Below, in pieces: positions 1-5,433 of a DNA stretch of 7,109 nt (positions are counted from its first letter, which is position 1; every line of letters starts with the position of its first letter). Source of the DNA: RSA11 sp965652565 (GTDB lineage: Bacteria > Actinomycetota > Thermoleophilia > Solirubrobacterales > 70-9). The notes below the pieces were generated by a model. That model did no database searches, was not told where the DNA came from, and saw nothing but the letters and a program-made list of their open reading frames with translations. Both the position numbers and the translations under genes were made by a program. The stretch lies in contig CBFGWL010000103.1 in NCBI GenBank assembly GCA_965652565.1, positions 1-7,109 on the forward strand, written 5' to 3'.

Positions 1-36
1 GCGCGTCAGATAGTCCGCGATGGGATCGGTCAGCAT
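1..36 (-). CDS. rpsH: 30S ribosomal protein S8, first 12 codons (3' end outside window)
   Basis: S8 binds the central domain of 16S rRNA and in E. coli is the translational repressor of the spc operon. Only the start lies here: the ATG at 36-34 opens a frame reading MLTDPIADYLTR, which matches the conserved S8 N-terminus (MTDPIADMLTRIRN in many bacteria) and has the expected position right after the S14 gene. The 16-nt gap contains GAGAG 3 nt before the ATG, and AGAGG overlaps the rpsZ stop. Too short for more to be said, but motif plus gene order make the call strong. Confidence 0.9.
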   Translation of the reverse strand, partial: MLTDPIADYLTR

Positions 37-52
37 CGTCTCTCTGAGTCCT

Positions 53-238
53 CTACCAGCTCGACTTGGTCATGCCGGGGATGTAGCCCTTGTGCGCGGC
101 CTCGCGCAGGCAGATCCGGCAGAGCCCGAACTTGCGGAAGTAGCCGCGCGAGCGCCCGCAGCGACGGCAGCGGTTGTGCTTCCGCGTCTTGTACTTGGGC
201 TCCCGGCCCTGCTTGACCATTTTCGAAGTCTTCGCCAT
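53..238 (-). CDS. rpsZ: 30S ribosomal protein S14, zinc-binding type Z (rpsN family)
   Basis: S14 completes the 30S head and lies near the A site. The 61-residue length and two CxxC pairs (Cys24/Cys27 and Cys40/Cys43, in NRCRRCGRSRG and FGLCRICLRE) mark the short zinc-ribbon, C+ form rather than the ~100-residue zinc-free type. The end, YIPGMTKSSW, is the family signature. The start at 238 gives MAKTSKMVKQ, matching the MAKT- start common in actinobacteria; AAAGGG lies 7 nt upstream in the 33-nt gap after rplE. Some bacteria carry a separate zinc-independent S14 paralogue for zinc limitation; none is in this window. rpsH starts 16 nt after the stop. Confidence 0.98.
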   Translation of the reverse strand: MAKTSKMVKQGREPKYKTRKHNRCRRCGRSRGYFRKFGLCRICLREAAHKGYIPGMTKSSW

Positions 239-271
239 TTGTCGGCCCTTTGATTTAGCAGGTGCCCGGCG

Positions 272-1066
272 CTACTCGCCGGACTCCCCTTCGGTCGCTT
301 CCTCGGCTCCGCCCTCGGCGCCCTCTTCACCCTCGCCCTCAGCCGGCTCGGGAGTCTCGTACGCCTCGGGGTTCTCCTCCTTGAGCTGCTCCAGAGCGGC
401 CTGCTCGGCCTCGGCGCGCGCACGCGCCTCCTCCTTGCGCTGCTCCTCGGCTTCCTCGGCCGCCTTGTCGGTCTGACCCGGGCGCCCGTCCTCGCGGAAG
501 GGCATCCCGAGGCCGAGCAGCAGCTCGAAGGCCTCCTCGTCGGTCTGCGCGGTCGTCGTGATCGTCACGTCGAGCCCGCGCACCTGGTCGATCGAGTCGT
601 AGTCGATCTCGGGGAAGATCAGCTGCTCGCGCACGCCCATCGAGTAGTTGCCGCGACCGTCGAACGAGCGCGGGTTGAGCCCGCGGAAGTCGCGGATCCG
701 CGGGATCGCGATCGTGATCATGCGGTCGAGGAACTCCCACATGCGGGCGCCGCGAAGCGTCACGGCGACGCCGACGGGCATGCCGTCGCGCACCTTGAAG
801 GACGCGATCGACTTGCGCGCGCGGCGCACGCTCGGGCGCTGCCCGGCGATCAGCGCGAGCTGCTCGGTCGCCGCCTCGAGGACCGGGGTCGACTGCTTGG
901 CGTCCCCGATGCCCATGTTGAGCGTGATCTTCTCGAGTCGCGGGACCTGCATCCGGCTCGTGTAGCCGAACTTCTTGGTCAGGCGCTCGACGAGCTCGTT
1001 CTCGTAGCGCTCGCGCAGCCGGGGCGGCGGTGCCGCCTGCTGTGTCGGTGTCGCTGTGGCTTCCAT
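272..1066 (-). CDS. rplE: 50S ribosomal protein L5 with acidic C-terminal tail
   Basis: L5 is a 5S rRNA-binding protein of the central protuberance; it contacts P-site tRNA and forms bridge B1b with S13. The fold covers about residues 15-192: LRERYENELVERLTKKFGY, VPRLEKITLNMGIGDA, GQRPSVRRARKSIASFKVRDG, PVGVAVTLRG, RIRDFRGLNPRSFDGRGNYS, EQLIFPEIDYD and LDVTITTTAQTDEEAFELL. Residues 1-14 are a short polar leader (MEATATPTQQAAPP). Residues 193-264 are extra: a charged, probably helical stretch (AAEEAEEQRKEEARARAEAE), then a Glu/Gly-rich acidic end. The usual length is about 180; this is 264. The start at 1066 lies after a 32-nt gap with only a weak GAAAG ribosome site 7 nt away; a TAGGAAC is about 14 nt upstream. 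Core certain, tail unexplained. Confidence 0.97.
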   Translation of the reverse strand: MEATATPTQQAAPPPRLRERYENELVERLTKKFGYTSRMQVPRLEKITLNMGIGDAKQSTPVLEAATEQLALIAGQRPSVRRARKSIASFKVRDGMPVGVAVTLRGARMWEFLDRMITIAIPRIRDFRGLNPRSFDGRGNYSMGVREQLIFPEIDYDSIDQVRGLDVTITTTAQTDEEAFELLLGLGMPFREDGRPGQTDKAAEEAEEQRKEEARARAEAEQAALEQLKEENPEAYETPEPAEGEGEEGAEGGAEEATEGESGE

Positions 1067-1098
1067 TGAAAGGCTTTCGGGTTCCTAGAGCTTGGGGG

Positions 1099-1470
1099 TC
1101 AGTCGATTTCCTGGCCGGTGCGCTTCGCGTAGCGCCGGCGCGTGCCGTCCTCGGCGACGCGGATGCCCACGCGGGTCGGCTTGTTGTCGCGCGGGTCGAG
1201 GAGCATCACGTTAGAGACGTGGATCGGCCCCTCCTTCTCGATGATGCCGCCGGCGTCGCCCTTCTGCGTGTCGCGGATCGAGCGCGGACGCTGGTGGCGC
1301 TTGACGATATTGAGGCCCTCGACGTACACGCGCTCGCGACGCGGCTCCGTGCGCAGCACGCGCCCGGTCTTGCCGCGGTCCTTGCCGCTGATGACCATCA
1401 CGGTGTCGTCCTTGCGAATGCGCATGGCCTTGCGCTTCGTGGGGGTGTTGTTGTCGCGCTTGCGAGCCAT
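1099..1470 (-). CDS. rplX: 50S ribosomal protein L24
   Basis: L24 initiates 50S assembly by binding the 5' domain of 23S rRNA and lies near the exit tunnel. Its KOW motif is at about residues 17-45 (MRIRKDDTVMVISGKDRGKTGRVL). Further landmarks are VYVEGLNIVKRHQRP, GGIIEKEGPIHVSNVMLLDP and the C-terminal TRVGIRVAEDGTRRRYAKRTG. The product is 123 residues, a little over the usual 100 to 105. The excess is an N-terminal MARKRDNNTPTKRKA segment before the ordinary start-like MRIRKDD. The upstream ATG at 1470 is chosen because it overlaps the rplN stop (TGATG) and has GGAGG 7 nt before it. The internal ATG has only AAGG 2 nt away. A 32-nt gap to rplE follows. Confidence 0.97.
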   Translation of the reverse strand: MARKRDNNTPTKRKAMRIRKDDTVMVISGKDRGKTGRVLRTEPRRERVYVEGLNIVKRHQRPRSIRDTQKGDAGGIIEKEGPIHVSNVMLLDPRDNKPTRVGIRVAEDGTRRRYAKRTGQEID

Positions 1471-1838
1471 CAGAGCACCTCCGGAGCGAGCGAGATGATC
1501 TTCATGAAATTGCGGTCACGAAGTTCACGGGCGACGGGCCCGAAGATGCGGGTGCCCCGCGGGTTGTTCTGGTTGTCGATCAGCACCGCCGCGTTCTCGT
1601 CGAAGGAGATGTAGGTCCCGTCCGGACGGCCGAGCTGCTTGCGGGTGCGCACGACGACGGCCTGGACGACCTCGCCCTTGCGCACGCCGCCGCGCGGCGT
1701 CGCCTGCTTGACGGTGGCGGTGATCACGTCGCCCACGCGCGCGTAGCGGCGATGCGAGCCGCCCTTCACGCGGATGCAGAGGATCTCGCGGGCGCCCGAG
1801 TTGTCGGCGACCTTGAGGCGTGTCTCCTGCTGGATCAT
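1470..1838 (-). CDS. rplN: 50S ribosomal protein L14
   Basis: L14 binds 23S rRNA, forms intersubunit bridge B8 with 16S rRNA, and is the binding surface for the silencing factor RsfS. The 122-residue product is collinear with the family from end to end: MIQQETRLKVADNSGAREIL, CIRVKGGSHRRYARVGDVI, PRGGVRKGEVVQAVVVRTRK, and NPRGTRIFGPVARELRDRNF followed by MKIISLAPEVL. There is no extension. In E. coli this gene opens the separate spc operon. Here it starts 2 nt after the rpsQ stop, and its GGAGAGGG ribosome site (1849-1856) lies inside rpsQ, so there is no room for an independent promoter in between. Confidence 0.99.
   Translation of the reverse strand: MIQQETRLKVADNSGAREILCIRVKGGSHRRYARVGDVITATVKQATPRGGVRKGEVVQAVVVRTRKQLGRPDGTYISFDENAAVLIDNQNNPRGTRIFGPVARELRDRNFMKIISLAPEVL
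1478..1482 (-). promoter_or_regulatory. Shine-Dalgarno site for rplX, deciding the upstream start
   Basis: The minus strand reads GGAGG, extended to GGAGGTG, 7 nt before the ATG at 1470 and inside the last codons of rplN. This near-ideal site supports the 123-residue L24 rather than the shorter form starting at the internal ATG. Confidence 0.8.
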
Positions 1839-1840
1839 CG

Positions 1841-2404
1841 CTAACGGGCCCTCTCCAGGATCTCGACCAGCCGCCAGCGCTTCGTGCGCGAGAGCGGCCG
1901 GGACTCGACGACTCGCACGACATCGCCCTCGTTCGCCTCGTTGCGCTCATCGTGGGCGTGCAGCGTCGTGGAGTTGCGCACGACCTTCTCGTAGCGCTTG
2001 TGACGCCGGACGATGTCCACGCGGACGGTGATGGTCTTGTCGGGCTTCGCGGAGACCACCGTGCCCTGCCGGTAGCGGCGCACGCCCTCGGTGCGCTCGC
2101 GCGGCGGCGTGCCCTCGCGGGGCTCACGCTCGCGCTTGCGCTCGGCGGCGCGGCGCTTGCGGCGCGCCGCCGCCTTGCGGGCACGCTCGGCCGCGCGCTC
2201 GGCGGCGCGCTCCTCGGCGGTGCGCTGCGGACGCGCCTCACCGCGATGCTCGGCGCGGCGGCGCCTGCGGCGCTCCTTGGGGCTCAGCTGCTCAGCGGGC
2301 TCGGCCGTCTCGGCGGCAGCCTCGGGCGCCGCGGCCTCCTCGGGCGCGGCGGCCTCCTCGGCTGGAGCCTCTGCAGTCTCGTTGTTCTCTTCTTCGGCGG
2401 CCAT
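1841..2404 (-). CDS. rpsQ: 30S ribosomal protein S17 with ~107-residue charged N-terminal extension
   Basis: S17 is a primary 16S rRNA-binding protein of the 30S body with an OB fold. The canonical domain is the last 80 residues: VRRYRQGTVVSAKPDKTITV, RRHKRYEKVVRNSTTLHAHD, GDVVRVVESRPLSRTKRW and LVEILERAR. It is preceded by about 107 extra residues. Residues 1-38 are acidic (Ala, Glu, Pro) and include a tandem AAAPE repeat. Residues 44-105 are Arg/Ala/Glu-rich and probably helical, with runs such as KERRRRRRAEHRGEARP and RAAERARKAAARRKRRAAER. The ATG at 2404 shares one base with the rpmC stop; an in-frame GTG at 2407 lies directly before it. A GTG at 2083 would give a normal 80-residue S17 but lacks a usable ribosome site (GAGGG only 1 nt away) and would leave a 320-nt gap unlike any other here. 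Family length is about 85; this is 187. The gap to rplN is 2 nt. Confidence 0.93.
   Translation of the reverse strand: MAAEEENNETAEAPAEEAAAPEEAAAPEAAAETAEPAEQLSPKERRRRRRAEHRGEARPQRTAEERAAERAAERARKAAARRKRRAAERKREREPREGTPPRERTEGVRRYRQGTVVSAKPDKTITVRVDIVRRHKRYEKVVRNSTTLHAHDERNEANEGDVVRVVESRPLSRTKRWRLVEILERAR
2320..2355 (-). repeat. 18-nt tandem duplication in the S17 N-terminal extension
   Basis: Positions 2320-2337 and 2338-2355 match at 17 of 18 bases. They encode two consecutive six-residue Ala/Pro/Glu units in the acidic part of the S17 extension. The unit is a multiple of three, so the frame is preserved. It suggests the extension grew partly by local duplication. Confidence 0.6.
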
Positions 2405-2625
2405 CACTTCCGCTTTCTGCTCAGTTCCTTCTCAACATCAATTCCGCGCTGACGAGCGACCGTCAGCAGGCGCGCGACGTCGCGCTTCGACTCGCGCAGG
2501 GCGGCCGTGTTCTCGAGCTCGCCCGTCGCGTGCCGGAAGCGCAGGTTGAACGCCTCCTGACGCGCGTCGCGCAGCGCCTCGACCAGGTCCTGGTCGGACA
2601 TGGCGTGCACCTCGGAGCCCTTCAC
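2404..2625 (-). CDS. rpmC: 50S ribosomal protein L29 (GTG start)
   Basis: L29 is a small helical protein beside L23 at the exit tunnel port. The two-helix fold is clear: DLVEALRDARQEAFNLRF, then the signature HATGELENTAALRESKRDVARLLTVARQR. The GTG at 2625 is chosen over the ATG at 2601. It gives the family-like N-terminus VKGSEVHAMSDQDL (compare the MKAxEL start of other L29), overlaps the rplP stop as GTGA, and has a GGAGGGG 8 to 10 nt upstream. Length is 73 residues; the C-terminus GIDVEKELSRKRK is slightly longer than the minimal family form. The open frame continues far upstream through rplP but only as a shadow. The TGA shares its last base with the rpsQ ATG. Confidence 0.95.
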   Translation of the reverse strand: MKGSEVHAMSDQDLVEALRDARQEAFNLRFRHATGELENTAALRESKRDVARLLTVARQRGIDVEKELSRKRK

Positions 2626-3041
2626 TCGTGCATCCCCTCCCGCACGACGAACTTGGTCTTCACGGGCAGCTTGCGGCCGGCGAGACGCATCGCCTCGCGC
2701 GCGAGATCCTCGGGCACGCCGGCGAGCTCGAACATCACGCGTCCGGGCTTGACCACGGCGACCCAGCCCTCGGGATTGCCCTTGCCCGAGCCCATGCGGG
2801 TCTCGGCGGGCTTCTTCGTGTAGGGCTTGTCCGGGAAGACGTTGATCCACACCTTGCCGCCACGACGGATCTTGCGCGTCATCGCGACACGAGCGGCCTC
2901 GATCTGGCGGTTGGTGATCCAGCCGCGCTCGGTGGCCTTCAGCCCGTAGTCGCCGAAGTGGACCTCCGAACCGCCCTTCGTGTAGCCGCGGCGCTTGCCG
3001 CGCATGACCTTGCGGTGCTTGACCCGCTTCGGGGAAAGCAT
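2622..3041 (-). CDS. rplP: 50S ribosomal protein L16
   Basis: L16 binds 23S rRNA near the A-site tRNA elbow and is a late-assembly protein important for peptidyl-transferase function. The 139-residue product has the expected MLSPKRVKHRK start, RGWITNRQIEAARVAMTR, WINVFPDKPYTKKPAETRMG and KGNPEGWVAVVKPGRVMFEL. Arg82 corresponds to E. coli Arg81, which is hydroxylated there; the residue is kept, but whether it is modified here is unknown. The C-terminal helix LAREAMRLAGRKLPVKTKFV is standard. The ATG shares one base with the rpsC stop, and a GGAGG sits 9 nt upstream within rpsC. The stop overlaps the GTG of rpmC (GTGA). Confidence 0.98.
   Translation of the reverse strand: MLSPKRVKHRKVMRGKRRGYTKGGSEVHFGDYGLKATERGWITNRQIEAARVAMTRKIRRGGKVWINVFPDKPYTKKPAETRMGSGKGNPEGWVAVVKPGRVMFELAGVPEDLAREAMRLAGRKLPVKTKFVVREGMHE
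2634..2640 (-). promoter_or_regulatory. Shine-Dalgarno site for rpmC, deciding the GTG start
   Basis: The minus strand reads GGAGGGG, 8 nt before the GTG at 2625 and within the last codons of rplP. The alternative ATG at 2601 is 32 nt downstream of this site, too far for it to serve, which favours the GTG start. Confidence 0.7.
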
Positions 3042-3877
3042 CAGGACTCACCTCCGCTCGCCGTCGTCTCGGGCGCGGCGGGGGGCGCCGTGGCAGCCGA
3101 GTCGCGCTCGCCGCTCGGGGCGTTCTCGCTGCGCCGCTGCTGGCGCGGCCCACGGTCGCGACGACCACGGCCGCGGCCGCGATCACCGCCGCGGTCGCGA
3201 CGGCTGCGCGGCTGGAGATCTTCCTCGTCCGTGCCGGCCTGGCGGTAGCCCTCGGGCATGACCTCGCCCTTGTTGATCCAACACTTCACGCCGATGCGGC
3301 CCGTGGTGGTCTTCGCCTCGACGAAGCCGTAGTCGATGTCCGCGCGCAGGGTGTGCAGCGGGACGCGGCCGTCGGAGTAGCCCTCCGTGCGCGCCATCTC
3401 GGCGCCACCGAGGCGGCCCGAGACCTGCACCTTCACGCCCTTCGCGCCGGAGCGCATCGCCGAGGTCAGCGCACGCTTCATCGCGCGCCGGAAGGCGACG
3501 CGGTTCTGCAGCTGCTCGGCGATCGACTGGGCGACGAGCTTCGCGTCGAGCTCGGGGCGCTTGATCTCGCGGATGTTGACCTTGACCGGCTTGCCGGTGA
3601 GCTTGTGCAGGTCACGCCGCAGCGCATCGACCTCGGAGCCCGACTTGCCGATCACGATGCCCGGGCGAGCCGTGTGGATGTCCACGGTGATCTCGCCGCG
3701 CTGCTTGACGATCTTGATGTCGGAGAGGCCGGCGTGCGAGAGCCGGTTCTCGATGTGGTCGCGGATCTTGAGGTCCTCGAGCAGGTAGTCGGCGAAGTTG
3801 CGCTCGTTGAACCAAGTCGACTTCCAGTCGTGGATGTAGCCGACGCGGAATCCCTCGGGATGAATCTTCTGGCCCAT
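3041..3877 (-). CDS. rpsC: 30S ribosomal protein S3 with RG-rich C-terminal extension
   Basis: S3 lies in the 30S head at the mRNA entry channel and contributes to the ribosomal helicase. The N-terminal MGQKIHPEGFRVG is canonical. A type II KH domain follows, with the GxxG loop GKSG at residues 77-80. The C-terminal S3 domain contains FRRAMKRA; Arg130, Arg131 and Lys134 align with E. coli helicase residues Arg131, Arg132 and Lys135. GRLGGAEMARTE and RVPLHTLRADIDYG complete the fold by about residue 210. Residues 216-278 are an extension: an acidic hinge (GTDEEDLQ), an Arg/Gly-rich stretch at about 224-249, and a Pro/Ala/Ser/Glu-rich end. AGGAG overlaps the rplV stop, 5 nt before the ATG. The TGA shares one base with the rplP ATG. 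Core certain; tail function unknown. Confidence 0.98.
   Translation of the reverse strand: MGQKIHPEGFRVGYIHDWKSTWFNERNFADYLLEDLKIRDHIENRLSHAGLSDIKIVKQRGEITVDIHTARPGIVIGKSGSEVDALRRDLHKLTGKPVKVNIREIKRPELDAKLVAQSIAEQLQNRVAFRRAMKRALTSAMRSGAKGVKVQVSGRLGGAEMARTEGYSDGRVPLHTLRADIDYGFVEAKTTTGRIGVKCWINKGEVMPEGYRQAGTDEEDLQPRSRRDRGGDRGRGRGRRDRGPRQQRRSENAPSGERDSAATAPPAAPETTASGGES
3051..3055 (-). promoter_or_regulatory. Shine-Dalgarno site for rplP inside the end of rpsC
   Basis: The minus strand reads GGAGG, extended to GGAGGTGAG, 9 nt before the rplP ATG. It is embedded in the last codons of the S3 tail and supports re-initiation at the TGATG junction. Confidence 0.75.
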
Positions 3878-3885
3878 AGCTGCTC

Positions 3886-4248
3886 CTAGTCCTCCGTCGG
3901 CTTCAGCGCCACGCTCACGTGGCTGGTCCGCTTGTCGATCCGGGTCGCGCGGCCGCGGGCGCGCGGGCGCCAGCGGCGCAGCGTCGGGCCCTCATCCACG
4001 CGGATCTCGCTGATCAGCAGGTCCTCCGCGACCAGCTCGTGGTTGTGCTCGGCGTTGGCGGTGGCCGAGTCGAGCAGCTTCGCGATCGGCCGGGCGGCGC
4101 CGCGCGGCGAGAAGTCGAGCAGCTCGCGGGCCTCGGTCACGGGCAGCCCGCGAACCTGGTCGGCGACGAGCCGAGCCTTGCGCGGGGCGACGCGCAGGTA
4201 CCGCGCGCTCGCGCGCACCGTGGGGGTGTTGTCGCCGGCGGCAGCCAT
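3886..4248 (-). CDS. rplV: 50S ribosomal protein L22
   Basis: L22 binds 23S rRNA, and its long beta-hairpin lines the exit tunnel opposite the L4 loop; changes in this hairpin in other bacteria affect macrolide sensitivity. The 120-residue length is typical. Visible landmarks are ASARYLRVAPRKARLVADQVRG near residues 13-34, the AAKL-like helix PIAKLLDSATANAEHNH, and the hairpin VDEGPTLRRWRPRARGRA (about residues 84-101), followed by RIDKRTSHVSVAL. The N-terminus has a short MAAAGDNTPT leader before the conserved part. AAGGA 10 nt before the ATG lies inside the end of rpsS. The gap to rpsS is 3 nt and to rpsC 8 nt, so coupled translation is likely. Confidence 0.98.
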   Translation of the reverse strand: MAAAGDNTPTVRASARYLRVAPRKARLVADQVRGLPVTEARELLDFSPRGAARPIAKLLDSATANAEHNHELVAEDLLISEIRVDEGPTLRRWRPRARGRATRIDKRTSHVSVALKPTED

Positions 4249-4251
4249 CGC

Positions 4252-4518
4252 TTACCGGTCCTTCCCGCCGTGACCCTTGAAGGTGCGGGTCGGCGCGAAC
4301 TCGCCCAGGCGATGGCCGACCATCGACTCCGAGATGAACACGGGGACGTGCTTGCGCCCGTCGTGCACGGCGATCGTGTGACCGACCATCTCCGGGAAGA
4401 TGGTGGACGCGCGCGACCAGGTCTTGATCATCTGCTTCTGGTTCGCCTCGTTCATCGCCTCGATGCGCTTCATGAGGCGCTCCTCGACGAACGGTCCCTT
4501 CTTTGTGGATCTGCCCAT
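4252..4518 (-). CDS. rpsS: 30S ribosomal protein S19
   Basis: S19 lies in the 30S head, contacts 16S rRNA with S13, and takes part in intersubunit bridging near the A/P-site tRNAs. The 88-residue product matches family length. It reads GRSTKKGPFVEERLMKRIEAM at the N-terminus, then WSRASTIFPEMVGHTIAVHDG and the hallmark HVPVFISESMVGHRLGEFAPTRTFKGH. The ATG at 4518 gives the standard MGRSTKKGPF start. Upstream is a 38-nt gap after rplB with no clear Shine-Dalgarno at normal spacing; the last 15 nt before ATG are CAGCCGAGACACAAG. Translation may depend on coupling or on an unstructured leader. The rplV start follows after 3 nt. Confidence 0.98.
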   Translation of the reverse strand: MGRSTKKGPFVEERLMKRIEAMNEANQKQMIKTWSRASTIFPEMVGHTIAVHDGRKHVPVFISESMVGHRLGEFAPTRTFKGHGGKDR

Positions 4519-4556
4519 CTTGTGTGTCTCGGCTGCTTCTTAGGTCTCTTCGGTGA

Positions 4557-5399
4557 TTAACGCTTCTTCTTGCCGCGCCGGCGACCGCGGACGATCAGCG
4601 CGTCCGAGGGCTTGCCCTTCTTGCGGGTGCGGTACCCGAGGGTTGGCTTGCCCCACGGGGTGACCGGATGGCCGCCCGGCGTGTGGTGTGCCTCGCCGCC
4701 TCCGTGCGGATGGTCGACCGGGTTCATCGCGACCCCTCGGGTCTGCGGACGCCGCCCCTTGTGGCGGTTCCGGCCGGCCTTGCCGACCTTGACGTTCTGA
4801 TGCTCGGCGTTGGAGAGGGTACCGACCGTCGCGCGGCACTCCGCACGCACCATCCGCATCTCCGACGAGGGCAGGCGCAGGGTGACCATGTCGCCCTCCT
4901 TCGCGACCACCTGGATGGCGGTTCCGGCGGCGCGGCCGAGGCGCCCGCCCTGCCCCGGCGTGAGCTCCACGTTGTGGACCACGGTGCCGGTCGGGATCGC
5001 GCGCAGCGGCAGCGCGTTGCCCGGGCGGATGTCGGCGCCCTCGCCGGACTGCACGGTCGCGCCGACCTGCAGCCCGTTCGGGGCGAGGATGTAGCTCTTG
5101 GCGCCGTCGGCGTAGTGCAGGAGCGCGATGTACGTCGTGCGGTTCGGGTCGTACTCGATCGTCGCGACCTTCGCCGGCACGCCGTCCTTGCGGCGCTTGA
5201 AGTCGATGTCGCGGTAGCGCCGCTTGGCGCCCCCGCCGCGGTGGCGCGCGGTGATGCGGCCGCGCGCGTTGCGCCCGCCGCTGCGCTTCTTGCCCTTGGT
5301 CAGGGGCTTGTGCGGCGCGCTCGTCGTGACCTCGTCGCGCGTCTGGTACATCGCGAAGCGACGCCCGGGAGTCGTTGGCTTTGTCTTGCGGATTGCCAT
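4557..5399 (-). CDS. rplB: 50S ribosomal protein L2
   Basis: L2 is a universal primary 23S rRNA-binding protein needed for subunit association and peptidyl-transferase activity. The length of 280 residues is typical. The N-terminal half carries KPLTKGKKRSGGRNARGRIT and HRGGGAKRRYR, followed by the OB-fold and SH3-like barrel (about residues 60-195, with VATIEYDPNRTTYIALLHY and NALPLRAIPTGTVVHNVE). MNPVDHPHGGGE places His230 at the equivalent of E. coli His229, the residue linked to catalysis. The loop after it is GEAHHTPGGHPVTPWG, where Gly-Arg or Gly-Lys is usual after GGGE. The basic C-terminus ends RGRRRGKKKR. Start at 5399: AGAGGA lies 8 nt upstream. This is one of the few genes here with a clear intergenic leader (34 nt) and no overlap with its neighbour. 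Confidence 0.98.
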   Translation of the reverse strand: MAIRKTKPTTPGRRFAMYQTRDEVTTSAPHKPLTKGKKRSGGRNARGRITARHRGGGAKRRYRDIDFKRRKDGVPAKVATIEYDPNRTTYIALLHYADGAKSYILAPNGLQVGATVQSGEGADIRPGNALPLRAIPTGTVVHNVELTPGQGGRLGRAAGTAIQVVAKEGDMVTLRLPSSEMRMVRAECRATVGTLSNAEHQNVKVGKAGRNRHKGRRPQTRGVAMNPVDHPHGGGEAHHTPGGHPVTPWGKPTLGYRTRKKGKPSDALIVRGRRRGKKKR

Positions 5400-5407
5400 G
5401 GTGGGAG

Positions 5408-5413
5408 TCCTCT
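5408..5413 (-). promoter_or_regulatory. Shine-Dalgarno site for rplB
   Basis: The minus strand reads AGAGGA, 8 nt before the rplB ATG, in the 34-nt gap after rplW. It supports the MAIRKTKP start. I see no convincing -10/-35 promoter in this short gap. Confidence 0.65.
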
Positions 5414-5433
5414 AAGTCCTTCGTCGTGCGTCG

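Noticed and set aside
1068..1078. Palindrome GAAAG/CTTTC in the rplX-rplE gap, considered as a hairpin terminator or operator
   Set aside because: The arms are 5 nt with a 1-nt centre, so no stable loop can form, and there is no U-tract. It more likely supplies the weak ribosome site of rplE.
1841..2083. Short S17 starting at the in-frame GTG at 2083, giving a normal 80-residue protein
   Set aside because: The only purine-rich site (GAGGG) is 1 nt from the GTG, and this choice would leave a 320-nt non-coding gap in an operon whose gaps are otherwise under 40 nt. The upstream frame is open and joins rpmC by TGATG.
1525..2241. 238-codon minus-strand frame crossing rpsQ and rplN in another frame
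   Set aside because: Arg/Ser/Pro-rich nonsense translation in the wrong frame of two certain genes; it would also straddle their junction.
2599..2601. ATG start for rpmC at 2601
   Set aside because: It would delete the conserved N-terminal residues KGSEVHA and ignore both the GTGA overlap with rplP and the GGAGGGG site upstream.
2628..3248. 206-codon plus-strand frame opposite rplP and rpsC
   Set aside because: Shadow of the real genes on the other strand; no family motif and no convincing start.
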